NCBI RefSeq assembly: GCF_014306105.1
Contig: NZ_JACRVF010000004.1
Span: forward strand, 1 to 64,000
Direction of reading: 5' to 3'
Source of the DNA: Pontibacter cellulosilyticus
Lineage (GTDB): Bacteria > Bacteroidota > Bacteroidia > Cytophagales > Hymenobacteraceae
Length of the DNA stretch: 64,000 bases
The first letter of the stretch is position 1. Each line of letters begins with the position of its first letter. Below are positions 41,670 through 50,538 of the stretch, piece by piece. Below the pieces are notes generated by a model. That model saw nothing but the letters and a program-made list of their open reading frames with translations. It was not told the origin of the DNA and ran no database searches. Made by a program: the position numbers and the translations under genes.

Positions 41670-42773
41670 TTATTTTTCTTTTTGTTGCTGCTGATTCTTC
41701 TGCACCTGCTGTAGTTGTGGCAAGGTTATCCAACCATGTCTGAAAGCATGTTCGGCGGCTTTGGCACTGTTTTGCACCAACAGCATATCTACACCCATTG
41801 CTTCAACTTTATTGCAAATCTCCTCTACTTCACGGGCGCGGCCATCGTCTGTCACATCCCTGATGTACACACACAACACTTGCTCCGGATAATCCTGTAC
41901 TACTTGCTGGTATACTTCCGGGTCGTTTTTGCCGCTATCCCCGATAAGTATAAACTTAAGGTTCGAGTATGTGCGCAAAATGCCGCAGATCTGGTTGTAC
42001 TTTATCCGGTGCTTATGATTCTGTTCAAGGTTATCGCCGAAATCGCGCAGAAAAAGTGGCCCCTTTGGTATATCCTGCGCCTCCATAAAGCTAACCAGAA
42101 AACTGTACATGCTCCATTGGCTGGAAGAGACATAGTATAACGGGTTGTTGCTACCCTTAAGCACCTGCAGCAGCGAGGCAATACCAGGGAATGGACTTCG
42201 CTCCTGTGCATCTTCAAACAAACTGTGTTTTAGTTGCCCCGTTATACTTGCCATGCCAGAGATCATCACGGTATCATCTACATCGGAGATAATGCCAAAG
42301 CGGGCATCCTGCTCCGGCACAAATAGCCGGCCCTCTGCCTCCAGTTCGTCTTTGCCTGTTTTGCGCTCCAGCAGTTCCAGCTTCATACAATAGCCAGCCT
42401 CTTGGTAGTCAATTGGCTTATCCGGTGTAAATTCTATCTCAAAGTAGCCTTCTTTATTGGTTTCTACCTCCTGCTGCATGCCAGCAAACGAAGCTCTAAC
42501 CTTAACATGTGGGATGGCACTTAAGCCGAAACGCCGGACCATACTAAGAAGCTGCTCGCCACTGTTGGCTTCCTGCTTGTCGTCCTGCTTCTTGTCTTTC
42601 TCTATCACACGCCCTTTCAGGTACACATATATCTCTGAGCCATAGCCATAAAAGGGTAGTATTTGGATAGGGCGCAGCAGGTGCAGGTCTTCCTTTATCT
42701 TTTCACGACCAGCATCAACTTCCTGCTCCAGGCGCACAAAGGCCTCGTACAGTCTATTCATCATATCTGCCAT
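41670..42773 (-). CDS. App1-family phosphatidate phosphatase-like protein, copy 1
   Basis: About 367 residues from the ATG at 42773 (an earlier ATG at 42803 adds ten poorly conserved residues). An N-terminal beta domain (ILPFYGYGSEIYVYLKGRV, about 38-56; VKVRASFAGMQQEVETNKEGYFEIEF) precedes an App1/DUF2183 catalytic domain with the HAD-type nucleophile loop FGIISDVDDTVM (about 159-170), the LFEDAQERSPFPGI segment, SSQWSMYSFL and a GDSGKNDPEVYQQ loop. In yeast App1 this domain hydrolyses phosphatidate at actin patches. The bacterial role is unknown. It is paralogous to the next gene. Confidence 0.87.
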   Translation of the reverse strand: MADMMNRLYEAFVRLEQEVDAGREKIKEDLHLLRPIQILPFYGYGSEIYVYLKGRVIEKDKKQDDKQEANSGEQLLSMVRRFGLSAIPHVKVRASFAGMQQEVETNKEGYFEIEFTPDKPIDYQEAGYCMKLELLERKTGKDELEAEGRLFVPEQDARFGIISDVDDTVMISGMASITGQLKHSLFEDAQERSPFPGIASLLQVLKGSNNPLYYVSSSQWSMYSFLVSFMEAQDIPKGPLFLRDFGDNLEQNHKHRIKYNQICGILRTYSNLKFILIGDSGKNDPEVYQQVVQDYPEQVLCVYIRDVTDDGRAREVEEICNKVEAMGVDMLLVQNSAKAAEHAFRHGWITLPQLQQVQKNQQQQKEK

Positions 42774-42854
42774 ACTACAGGTTGTTTCTGAATAAACTGG
42801 CAAAAAGGCTGTGTTGTTTACAAAAATTAAATCTAAACAGCTACAGGCGCAACT

Positions 42855-44000
42855 TTAGTTTTTCTTTTCGTCTTCTTCGCAGGCCTGCTTCACGTCCTCC
42901 AGCTGGCCCTCGTTGATCCAACCCATTTTCAAGGCATGCTTGGCTGCTGTGTAGGTTTCCTCCACCAGCTCCATCTCCACGCCATTTCCTCTCAGCTTCT
43001 CGGCTATACCTCGTACCTCTTTATCCCGCTTGTCCGGCGACACATCGCGTATGTAAACACCCAGAATACGATCCGGGTATTCTTCTACCACCTTCTGGTA
43101 TACTTCAGGGTCGTGCTGTCCACTGTCGCCGAGGCATATGAATTTAAGGTCCGGAAATGTATCTATGATGTGGCGTATCTTCTCAAGTTTATATTCTTCT
43201 TCACTGGTTTCAAAATCGCCTCTGTCTAGCCGGGTACCTTTATCACGCAGTAATAGTGGGCCTTCGGGAATGTCGTGCGAGCGGAAAAAACTAATGAGCA
43301 GGTCGTAGAGGTTCCATTCGCTACCCGATACATAGAAAAGCGGGTTCTGCCCTTTTCCGTCGCTGCCTTTGCGCAAAGCCCTGAAAAATCCTGCTATACC
43401 CGGAAACGGACTGCGTTCTGTGGCATTCTTTGTCAGCATCAACCGCAGCTTCCCCATAAAATCTTTTATGTTTGACACCAGCACAGTATCATCAATGTCG
43501 GAGATGATGCCAAACTCAACATCTTTGCCCGGAGCAAAAACATATCCCTCTGCCTCTAACCTGTCGTTATCGGTCTTTTGGTCCAGCAGTTGCAGCTTTA
43601 TCTTGTTATCGGTGGTGCTGTAGTCTATGGCTGTATCAGACTTGAACTCTACATTAAAATATCCTTCTTCATCTGTTTTTACCTCCTTCTCCTGCCCGGC
43701 AAAAGTAGCCTTTACCCGCATGCCCGGTATCTCGTCTGTTTCGTAGCGCTTGTAGGTATCCTTAAGGTGTTGAAATACAGAGTCGCTTTCTTTAGACTGC
43801 TTTACCTTTTCGTCTTCCAGTACGCGGCCTTTCAGATACACATACTTTTCGTTACCAAAGCCATAATAAGGCATAATATTGATAGGCTCGAGCAGGTTTA
43901 GCTTGTCCTTTACCTTAAACTTGGCCATAGAAATAGAGTGCTCTGCCTTTTCTAGGGCATTAAGCAACTTGTCTTTTATATCGGGGGATAAGTCTGCCAT
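42855..44000 (-). CDS. App1-family phosphatidate phosphatase-like protein, copy 2
   Basis: About 381 residues from the ATG at 44000 (MADLSPDIKDKLL). The layout repeats that of copy 1 in order: LEPINIMPYYGFGNEKYVYLKGRVL, MRVKATFAGQEKEVKTDEEGYF, FGIISDIDDTVLVSNIKDFMGKL, SGSEWNLYDLL and GDSGQHDPEVYQKVVEEYPDRILGVYIRD. The two HAD loops DxDxT are intact. The gap to copy 1 is 81 bases and both are on the minus strand, so they are probably cotranscribed. Likely a recent tandem duplication with divergence of the linker regions. Confidence 0.87.
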   Translation of the reverse strand: MADLSPDIKDKLLNALEKAEHSISMAKFKVKDKLNLLEPINIMPYYGFGNEKYVYLKGRVLEDEKVKQSKESDSVFQHLKDTYKRYETDEIPGMRVKATFAGQEKEVKTDEEGYFNVEFKSDTAIDYSTTDNKIKLQLLDQKTDNDRLEAEGYVFAPGKDVEFGIISDIDDTVLVSNIKDFMGKLRLMLTKNATERSPFPGIAGFFRALRKGSDGKGQNPLFYVSGSEWNLYDLLISFFRSHDIPEGPLLLRDKGTRLDRGDFETSEEEYKLEKIRHIIDTFPDLKFICLGDSGQHDPEVYQKVVEEYPDRILGVYIRDVSPDKRDKEVRGIAEKLRGNGVEMELVEETYTAAKHALKMGWINEGQLEDVKQACEEDEKKN

Positions 44001-44189
44001 GGTGTTTGCTTTATTCTTTTGAACGGGCAATGCCGGTACAAGTTAATCTCAGATTGAAAGTATACTTTAGAACGTTTACTCCGGCTGAATTTGTTATCGT
44101 GGAGGCAGGTATAGCTGCATTGCAAAATTGTGACTATATTGGCCGCCCCCTTCGCTGTGGGATCGCTTTAGATTTTAGAGATTTACAGA

Positions 44190-45095
44190 ATGTCGTTATT
44201 ATTCAATGATTTTAAGAGCTGGGAGAAGCATTGTGCCGAAACCGGCGAACCGCTTTACCAGCCTGTGCTGGAGTACGAGATAGAGCAGAAAGGTCGCACT
44301 GAAGACTTTATCTGGGAAAATATTGCCAAGGCCTACGAAGTGATGAAGGATGCCGTACAAACCGGCCTTACCGAAAACATGACCTCCCGCTCTGGCATGG
44401 TAAACAACAGCGCTAAAAAAGTGGCAAAGTCACCGGTAACGGTGTTGTCGCCGGAGTTTCAAATGCTGGTGTCGCGTGCGCTAGGTGCCAAAGAGGTAAA
44501 CTCGTGCATGGGCCGCGTAGTGGCTGCTCCTACAGCCGGGGCCTCTGGTATACTCCCGGGCACACTTACTACCCTGCAGGAACTGCACGGGCTGGAAGAC
44601 AGAAAAATACACGAGGGCTTGTTGGTTGCTGCCGGTATTGCTCTAATTATAGAGCAGAATGCTTCGTTGGCAGGTGCCGTGGGTGGCTGCCAGGCCGAAA
44701 CAGGTAGCGCCGCCGCTATGGCAGCCGGAGCCATTGTTTATTGCCTGGGCGGAGATGTGCAGCAGGTATTTAACGCCGTAGCCATTACCATACAGTGTAT
44801 GCTTGGTTTAGTGTGCGACCCTGTTGCGGGACTGGTAGAGGTGCCTTGCATTGTGCGTAACGCGAGTGCAGCTGCTATTGCCTACTCCTCGTCGCAATTA
44901 GCCATTGCCGGTGTTGATCCGGTTATACCTGTAGACCAGTGTGTGGCTGCCTTAGGTGAGGTAGGTGAAAGTATGGAACGCAAGTATAAAGAAACTGCCG
45001 AGGGTGGCTTGGCCAATACACCAAAAGCCCGTGAAATAGAGAACTTTGTGCTGGTGCAGGATGTGGAAATCTTACCTGACGAAGACGCGGAATAA
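44190..45095 (+). CDS. sdaAA: L-serine ammonia-lyase, iron-sulfur type, alpha subunit
   Basis: The 301-residue protein deaminates serine to pyruvate. Signature SCMGRVVAAPTAGASGILPG (about 105-124) and the late cysteines in MLGLVCDPVAGLVEVPCIVRNA (about 206-227) supply the 4Fe-4S ligands. The beta subunit (SdaAB) is not adjacent; two-subunit forms usually have it next door, so it is elsewhere. The upstream region (44001-44189) contains an AAGTATACTTT pair but no clear promoter. A terminator follows the stop codon. Confidence 0.93.
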   Translation: MSLLFNDFKSWEKHCAETGEPLYQPVLEYEIEQKGRTEDFIWENIAKAYEVMKDAVQTGLTENMTSRSGMVNNSAKKVAKSPVTVLSPEFQMLVSRALGAKEVNSCMGRVVAAPTAGASGILPGTLTTLQELHGLEDRKIHEGLLVAAGIALIIEQNASLAGAVGGCQAETGSAAAMAAGAIVYCLGGDVQQVFNAVAITIQCMLGLVCDPVAGLVEVPCIVRNASAAAIAYSSSQLAIAGVDPVIPVDQCVAALGEVGESMERKYKETAEGGLANTPKAREIENFVLVQDVEILPDEDAE

Positions 45096-45117
45096 GTTAA
45101 AGAGTTTAAGAGCTAGA

Positions 45118-45153
45118 AAGGTGGAGGGCTATTATGGTCTTCCACCTTTTTTT
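45118..45153 (+). terminator. sdaAA terminator
   Basis: GGTGGA (45120-45125) pairs with TCCACC (45141-45146), flanked by AAA/TTT, with a long T-run afterwards. It lies 22 bases past the stop codon. Confidence 0.8.
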
Positions 45154-45238
45154 ATTTGAGCTTAGGATTAGCAGGATTATAACCATTAAATCTACCATAG
45201 CAGCAATCCTTATATATGGCAAAGTATACTTAAAACAA

Positions 45239-45271
45239 AACCGCCTGAGCCAGCAACTGGCCCAGGCGGTT
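45239..45271 (-). terminator. DUF4407 gene terminator
   Basis: AACCGCCTG (45239-45247) pairs with CAGGCGGTT (45263-45271), a 9-bp stem extended by GCC/GGC. On the minus strand it is followed by TTGTTTT. It lies 22 bases past the DUF4407 stop codon. Confidence 0.85.
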
Positions 45272-45293
45272 TATACTTTATGCTAATAGCAAC

Positions 45294-46469
45294 TTACCAT
45301 TTATAGTACCCATTCTCTTCCCCGTCGTTTAGAATTTCGGCGGCAGTGTTTGGGCTACGGTTTATATCGTTTAGCTTACGTTCTTTCCAGACAGCGGCAG
45401 ATTCTCTTACCACCTCCAGGTGAGCATCCGACTTAATTCGTTCCTCTTCACGCTTAGCTTCCACCTCATACTCGGTGCGGGCAAAGAATTTAGCTTCCGC
45501 TACAGCATGACGCGTATCGTACTGCTTCTGCCGCTCTGTTACACGCTGCATCTCCTGCGTAGTACGTTCGTGCTCTACCCCTTTCAGGATATCGTCATAA
45601 GGACCTTTGTTTGAAATAAGTTTCGTAAAGATTGGGGCCGTTTCGAGACAGATGAACAGTAGCGTAATGAAGAACACAGGCAGCCATGGCAACTCGTCCA
45701 AGGCATTGATGCGTGCCATCAGGCCATCGTAGTTAGAGAAACTCTCCTGGCCCTCGGCCACAGTATCATCATACTTTGCCATCAGATCCGCTATGCGCTT
45801 TTCTTTAACCAATATCCTATCGGCAGCGCTGGCCTGCAACAACTTCAGTTCTTCGTCTACTTTATCGTACTGGCGCTTTTTCTCTTCGTAAATAGGGCCT
45901 TTACCCACTTTACCTGTACCACCTGTTCCGTCGGCCTCAGCGGCTACCAGTTCATACAGTTTGTTGCGCTCCTGCACTTTAGCCTCTACTTCCTGCCTGA
46001 TAGCAGCAATTTCCGACTTTACCGAGTCTACCTCGGCAAACTGCTTTCCAACCAACGCTTTGTGCTGTATGGCCAGTTCTGCCTGCTTCTCTTTAAGTAT
46101 AGCCTGAATTTCTTTGTCGAAGATTTTTAACTCCAGCGGCTTGGATATAACCACTGCCAGCACCAGGGCCAGCAAAATACGCGGCGTTACCTGCAGCAGC
46201 TCTTTCCAGAACTTGCCTTCCTTGCGGAGAGTAGAAACAATAAAGCGGTCAAGGTTAAATATTACGGCACCCCATAGCAAGCCAAACAAGATAGCCAGGC
46301 CAACAGTATCGAAAACGGTATAGAGGGCATAAGCACCCGATATGCCAGCCAGCAGGCCGGTAAAAAATACGGTGGCACCGATGCCCGCATATTTCACGTG
46401 CTCCGACTTAGAGCATTTTTCAAGTATAGTATCGTCGGCGCCGGCACACCACCAAAAGAATTTTCTCAT
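45294..46469 (-). CDS. DUF4407 membrane protein
   Basis: About 391 residues from the ATG at 46469 (MRKFFWWCAG, typical DUF4407 start; an upstream ATG at 46508 adds a non-typical lead). Transmembrane segments lie at about 25-55 and 58-80 (two), 98-118, and 270-290 (LPWLPVFFITLLFICLE), with a long charged coiled-coil between them (about 120-250). FNLDRFIVSTLRKEG (about 80-94) is a family mark. Function is unknown. It is a lone gene. Confidence 0.9.
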   Translation of the reverse strand: MRKFFWWCAGADDTILEKCSKSEHVKYAGIGATVFFTGLLAGISGAYALYTVFDTVGLAILFGLLWGAVIFNLDRFIVSTLRKEGKFWKELLQVTPRILLALVLAVVISKPLELKIFDKEIQAILKEKQAELAIQHKALVGKQFAEVDSVKSEIAAIRQEVEAKVQERNKLYELVAAEADGTGGTGKVGKGPIYEEKKRQYDKVDEELKLLQASAADRILVKEKRIADLMAKYDDTVAEGQESFSNYDGLMARINALDELPWLPVFFITLLFICLETAPIFTKLISNKGPYDDILKGVEHERTTQEMQRVTERQKQYDTRHAVAEAKFFARTEYEVEAKREEERIKSDAHLEVVRESAAVWKERKLNDINRSPNTAAEILNDGEENGYYKW

Positions 46470-46847
46470 GTAAAAAATTATCTGTACAGACAAAAACTGA
46501 CTTTGCAACTGCCAGTTATCTAATAACGTGCAACTTACTGGCTTTTATACTTTTATACACTACTTTGTGATGAAAAGGCCATTAAAAGTGACGAACTCGC
46601 AGTTAAATTGGCAACAGAATCGCCTGATGTTAAAGTTCAAAGTTTTTGATGTACTCTCTGCAGTTAAGTAAACATTAATAAATAGCTAAACTAATGCCTT
46701 GGTAAGCCAAGAAACAGTTATTGCAAAAAAGTATACATCATCTTTAACCAACAATTGCTGTTAACTGTTACGCCTGCATGGCTTGTTGCCAAAGCGGCAG
46801 TGCTTCTGTTTTTATGTGCGGGTTGAAAAGGGGTAATTAATTTATCG
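46470..46847. other. Intergenic region between DUF4407 and nuoA
   Basis: About 380 bases without a credible gene. It contains the nuoA promoter at its end and two copies of the AAGTATA/TATACTT heptamer. Otherwise only A/T-rich sequence is seen. Confidence 0.6.
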
Positions 46848-46855
46848 TAAATTTG
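46823..46855 (+). promoter_or_regulatory. nuoA promoter
   Basis: TAAATTTG (46848-46855) fits TAnnTTTG. TTG at 46823-46825 is 22 bases upstream, slightly long for the -33 element. Initiation near 46862 leaves a short leader before the ATG at 46874, so that ATG is favoured over an upstream TTG at 46853, which would fall inside the -7 element. Confidence 0.6.
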
Positions 46856-46873
46856 TATAAACACCTGCAAGAG

Positions 46874-47365
46874 ATGGCAGAAACTTATACTTCAGACTTC
46901 GGCACTATTCTCCTCTTCCTGATAGGAGGTGCGCTATTTGTTGTGATTGGCTTGCTTACAAGTAAACTTATCCGGCCAAAGCGCCCAAACCAGGAAAAGC
47001 TTACTACTTACGAGAGCGGAGAGGAGCCGATAGGAAATGCCTGGATACAATTTAACCCGCGGTTTTATGTGGTGGCGCTTATCTTTATCATTTTCGATGT
47101 GGAGCTGGCGTTTCTTTTCCCGTGGGCAACTGTGTTTGGCAGAAGAGAGCTTATAGACGCTACAGATGGAGCCTGGGGATGGTTTTCGCTGATAGAGATG
47201 TTTATATTTATCGGGGTGCTGGTGCTGGGCTTAGCCTATGCTTGGGCTAAAGGGCATTTAGACTGGATCAGGCCAAAGCCTGTTATCCCGCAAAGTCGTT
47301 CTAAAATTCCGATGGATGTGTACGAGCAATTCAATGCAAAACAGGAATCTAGAAATAAAGTGTAA
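46874..47365 (+). CDS. nuoA: NADH-quinone oxidoreductase subunit A
   Basis: The 163-residue membrane subunit of complex I has three transmembrane helices (about 12-34, 62-86, 100-124) and the family motif [20 protein letters not shown] (about 50-69), then [14 protein letters not shown] (about 76-89). The C-terminus is longer than the E. coli protein by a soluble tail. The ATG at 46874 ([10 protein letters not shown]) is preferred because an upstream TTG lies within the promoter. It starts the nuoABC run with nuoB 62 bases downstream. Confidence 0.95.
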   Translation: MAETYTSDFGTILLFLIGGALFVVIGLLTSKLIRPKRPNQEKLTTYESGEEPIGNAWIQFNPRFYVVALIFIIFDVELAFLFPWATVFGRRELIDATDGAWGWFSLIEMFIFIGVLVLGLAYAWAKGHLDWIRPKPVIPQSRSKIPMDVYEQFNAKQESRNKV

Positions 47366-47427
47366 TTGGTGAGAGCCCTATATCGCTTTTGCCGCTCATA
47401 ATTTATTATTCATAACTCATTATTACC

Positions 47428-47985
47428 TTGGATAAAACCGGAGAAGGAGGCGTTGTAATTACCAAACTGGACGATCTGCTTAATTGGGCGCGGCTTACGT
47501 CGCTGTTCCCGATGGGCTTTGGCCTGGCTTGCTGCGCCATCGAAATGATGGGAGCCTACTCGTCGGGGTACGACATGGACCGCTTTGGCATTATACCCAG
47601 GGCTTCTCCGAGGCAGTCGGATGTGATGATCGTGGCTGGCACGGTTACCTTTAAAATGGCTGACCGTATTCGCCGCCTGTATGAACAAATGCCGGAGCCT
47701 CGTTATGTGGTGTCGATGGGGAGTTGCTCTAACTGCGGCGGCCCTTATTGGGAACACGGCTACCATGTAGTTAAGGGCGTGGATAGAATTATACCTGTGG
47801 ATGTGTATGTGCCGGGTTGCCCGCCAAGGCCTGAGGCGCTGATTGGCGGCTTCCTAAAGCTGCAGGAGATCATCCGAAAGGAAACGATACGTGCGCCAAG
47901 AGCCGTGCAACAAATTATGGCGAAGCGTGCGCAGCAAGGGCAGCCGGTGGCAGACGCAGATAAGGCTCCGGAGATACATTCATAA
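47428..47985 (+). CDS. nuoB: NADH-quinone oxidoreductase subunit B
   Basis: The 185-residue subunit carries the N2 cluster. Its ligands are visible: [11 protein letters not shown] (about residues 31-41, two cysteines), [16 protein letters not shown] (about 96-111) and [14 protein letters not shown] (about 128-141). The start is TTG at 47428: upstream in frame a stop precedes any ATG or GTG, and the first internal ATG is already inside the conserved core (MGFGLACC). The sequence before it is a low-complexity A/T repeat. It is translated with nuoA and nuoC. Confidence 0.95.
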   Translation: MDKTGEGGVVITKLDDLLNWARLTSLFPMGFGLACCAIEMMGAYSSGYDMDRFGIIPRASPRQSDVMIVAGTVTFKMADRIRRLYEQMPEPRYVVSMGSCSNCGGPYWEHGYHVVKGVDRIIPVDVYVPGCPPRPEALIGGFLKLQEIIRKETIRAPRAVQQIMAKRAQQGQPVADADKAPEIHS

Positions 47986-48015
47986 TTTATAATTCAGCAT
48001 TCTTAATTAATTGCC

Positions 48016-48615
48016 GTGTCTTTCGAAGAGTTAAGAGATTTTATAGTAGATACTTTTGGCACTGAGGTTATACTTGAGGCCAAAGCAGATAACCTGCAGC
48101 CTTACCTGCTACTGCAGACAGAGCGCCTGCCGGAAGTGTGCCTGGAGCTGCACGACAATCCACTTACCTACTTCGACTTTCTCTCTTGCGTAACTGGCAT
48201 CGATAACGGACCTGAAGCCGGCACCATGGAGGTTGCTTACAACCTGTACTCCATCCCTCACCACCACCACCTGACGCTAAAGGTACAGGTGCCGCGCAAC
48301 AACACCCCGGAGCAAAGTATACCAGATGTACCCACTGTCAGCCACATCTGGCGCACCGTCGACTGGCACGAACGTGAGATCTTTGACTTGCTTGGCATCT
48401 ACTTTAAAGACCACCCCGACATGCGCCGCATCCTTTGCGCCGCTGATTGGGAAGGCCACCCGCTCCGAAAAGACTACAAGCTGCAGGACTACTACCACGG
48501 CATTAAAGTACCTTTCGACCAGCATAACATACTAAACGGCTTTAAAGGCGAACCCATCAGCTTTACAAACAAGGCTGACAACGAGTTTGGGGATAAGCGG
48601 GAGAAGCCGGAGTAG
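48016..48615 (+). CDS. nuoC: NADH-quinone oxidoreductase subunit C
   Basis: The 199-residue subunit of the peripheral arm has the signature ERE-IFDLLGIYFKDHPDMRRIL...DWEGHPLRKDY (about 123-155). It starts with GTG at 48016; nuoC ends at 48615 and is followed not by nuoD but by a repeat and opposite-strand genes. nuoC and nuoD are separate, as in Bacteroidetes, not fused as in E. coli. Confidence 0.95.
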   Translation: MSFEELRDFIVDTFGTEVILEAKADNLQPYLLLQTERLPEVCLELHDNPLTYFDFLSCVTGIDNGPEAGTMEVAYNLYSIPHHHHLTLKVQVPRNNTPEQSIPDVPTVSHIWRTVDWHEREIFDLLGIYFKDHPDMRRILCAADWEGHPLRKDYKLQDYYHGIKVPFDQHNILNGFKGEPISFTNKADNEFGDKREKPE

Positions 48616-48639
48616 GAATTTATACTTGACTACCGTTCT

Positions 48640-48692
48640 CCAACCACCCCTGGCCCCGCCTTGGATAAGGAGGGGTTAGGGGTGGTTGGACC
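48640..48692. repeat. CCAACCACCCC dispersed repeat, copy C (self-palindromic)
   Basis: CCAACCACCCCT (48640-48651) and its complement AGGGGTGGTTGG (48678-48689) bracket CCGCCTTGGATAAGGAGGGG, the core shared with copies A and B. It lies 24 bases after nuoC, where the nuo genes break off. Confidence 0.85.
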
Positions 48693-48708
48693 ACAGCAAC
48701 TATAAAAC

Positions 48709-48746
48709 AAAAAAGCCACCGGTTATACTACCAGCGGCTTTTTTAT
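48709..48746. terminator. Bidirectional terminator between nuoC and the SPFH gene
   Basis: AAAAAAGCC (48709-48717) and GGCTTTTTT (48736-48744) form a 9-bp stem with T-runs on both strands, so it can end both the plus-strand nuoABC transcript and the minus-strand SPFH transcript. Confidence 0.8.
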
Positions 48747-48762
48747 ACTTTAATAGCTATAC

Positions 48763-49563
48763 TTATTGTACATTCTTAAAGAAGGTAGGAGAGTTGCCAT
48801 ACAACGGCGTACGGCCATCCCACTTCTCTATAAACTGCTGCTGAATGAGTAGTGGCGTGAGCGTGCGCTGGCGCAATTCATTCGCTTTAGCTTCGGCTTC
48901 GGCCTCTACAATTTTTTTACGTGCTTGCGCCTCGGCAACTTTCAGTTCGTTTTCTACCTGCATGGCTTGCTGTACTGCTTTGTTTTTCAAGTTTACAGCC
49001 TGCACAATTACCTCCGGGTACTGTAAGCCGCTTGTCATTTGCTCCAACTCGAAACCTTCTTTACGCAATGCTTTATCCAGCGCTATCTGCACTTTATCCT
49101 CAAAGCTCTGGCGGTTCGAGATAATGCTGTCAGTACTGTACTGGTTAAACTGAATTCGGAATGCGTCGCGGGTATAATTGTAAAGTGTGGTGGTCGTTAT
49201 CTGGTCTATGTCCTTACGGTACTTGGCAAAAATGCGTGGGCTCTCGCCGCCTATCACCCTGAACGAGATAGTTGGATCTACAGTAAACACAGAGCCATCT
49301 TTCGCATTTACGGTAAATGCACTATAATCCACTGTTTGCACGAATGTCGGAAACTGGAAAACTTCTTCTGTGAATGGGTTATACCACACACGCCCTGTTA
49401 CCAGGCTCACATCCTGCACACCTTTGTCGGAGCCGTAGAGCTTAACAAGTATACCTTCGTGGCCTGCATCAATACGTGTGCAAGACTTCATGGCAGTAAT
49501 GGAGAAAACAAGTATAAGAATGAAAGTAAGGCTCCATGTTAGGACCTGACGGGCATTGTTCAT
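48763..49563 (-). CDS. SPFH/prohibitin-type membrane protein
   Basis: The 266-residue protein has one N-terminal transmembrane segment (about residues 8-28, WSLTFILILVFSITAM) and an SPFH domain (about 30-200: RIDAGHEGILVKLYG, VDPTISFRVIGG), then a coiled-coil with AEAQARKKIVEAEAEAKANELRQ (about 205-230). Such proteins form large membrane rings linked to lipid microdomains and proteolysis control. It begins three bases after the 62-residue membrane protein gene, so the two are cotranscribed. Confidence 0.92.
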   Translation of the reverse strand: MNNARQVLTWSLTFILILVFSITAMKSCTRIDAGHEGILVKLYGSDKGVQDVSLVTGRVWYNPFTEEVFQFPTFVQTVDYSAFTVNAKDGSVFTVDPTISFRVIGGESPRIFAKYRKDIDQITTTTLYNYTRDAFRIQFNQYSTDSIISNRQSFEDKVQIALDKALRKEGFELEQMTSGLQYPEVIVQAVNLKNKAVQQAMQVENELKVAEAQARKKIVEAEAEAKANELRQRTLTPLLIQQQFIEKWDGRTPLYGNSPTFFKNVQ

Positions 49564-49566
49564 GAG

Positions 49567-49755
49567 TTATGCTTTGAGTTTATTAATGGAAAACCGAATA
49601 ATGAAGAAATTAGCTATAACGAGTACTATTAGTAAACCCAATCCAATAGCCACATCAAGATCAGAAGGTTCACGTAGCCTAGAAGCCACTTCCGTAAAAG
49701 TTAGAATATCGACCAGGAGCAGCAGGCCGAGCAGGAGAATATATGCGAATTTCAT
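49567..49755 (-). CDS. Small two-helix membrane protein
   Basis: The 62-residue protein consists of two predicted transmembrane helices (about 4-20 and 36-54) joined by a short polar loop (EVASRLREPSDLDV). The downstream SPFH gene starts 3 bases after its stop. No family is recognised; the tight coupling suggests a partner of the SPFH protein, which is inference. Confidence 0.68.
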   Translation of the reverse strand: MKFAYILLLGLLLLVDILTFTEVASRLREPSDLDVAIGLGLLIVLVIANFFIIRFSINKLKA

Positions 49756-49855
49756 ACAGGCAGTCAGGGAAAAAGGCTGCTGCTTGTGTACAGCAGCTTA
49801 AAGTATAATTTATATCAAATATAGCCTTTTTTATATAGACTGACAAAAAGGAAGG

Positions 49856-50506
49856 CTAAGGCTTTGTTGTTTTGTAGGTGATCACCCAATAGTGGGTAAA
49901 GTTAGTGAGCTCTATATCTGTTGCGATGCCTTGGAGCAGTTGGCGAAGTTGGCCTTCTATTGGGAAGTTTTTAAGCACTTCATGTGTACTGCCATTGCTT
50001 AAGGTACGGTTCTGATAGGTATTGCCTTGCTCATCTGTTCGTGCAAGGGGCAAGCTGCTGTCCGCTACATAGTTGTTATCAACCATTACTACAGTGCCTC
50101 CCGGGTTTACGCTACTGTTAATGATCCTCAGGAAAGTTGGCAGTTCCTGCAGTTTAATATGCGACCAGATAAACCCGCCAAACAGGCTCTCATACTTTGC
50201 CTGTTGGTTTAGGGTGAACAGATCTGCCTGTTTATAGCTAACATTTTCGTTGGGGTACTCTTTAGCACGTGCAATATCCAACACCGCCTCATTTATATCA
50301 GTGGCAAGTATAAAGTGAGCTGTTTCGGCAATGCGTTCTGTCCAGTAGCCAGTGCCGCAGGCCACCTCAAATACCGTTTTATCTCTAAAGATATCCTGTA
50401 GCAGCTTTGTTAGCTGCTGTAACTCTCCCTGCCGCTCAGGCTTCTGGTACACCTGCTCATATTCCCGGGCTCTTTCCTTGTAGTATAAAACTATGTCGGT
50501 GTTCAT
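49856..50506 (-). CDS. SAM-dependent class I methyltransferase
   Basis: The 216-residue protein has a Rossmann-type SAM site: VFEVACGTGYWTERI (about residues 40-54), with the acidic residue in ATDINEAVLDIA (about 65-76). The later MVDNNYVADSS could carry motif post-II. Target is unknown. It is a lone minus-strand gene, 100 bases upstream of the small membrane protein gene with no clear terminator between them. Confidence 0.9.
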   Translation of the reverse strand: MNTDIVLYYKERAREYEQVYQKPERQGELQQLTKLLQDIFRDKTVFEVACGTGYWTERIAETAHFILATDINEAVLDIARAKEYPNENVSYKQADLFTLNQQAKYESLFGGFIWSHIKLQELPTFLRIINSSVNPGGTVVMVDNNYVADSSLPLARTDEQGNTYQNRTLSNGSTHEVLKNFPIEGQLRQLLQGIATDIELTNFTHYWVITYKTTKP

Positions 50507-50538
50507 AAGAGAAATAGTTTCACTTCTCTAACAGCAGG

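Noticed and set aside
42145..43901. Several plus-strand frames of 60-107 codons opposite the App1 genes
   Set aside because: They are antisense shadows of two strongly supported minus-strand genes.
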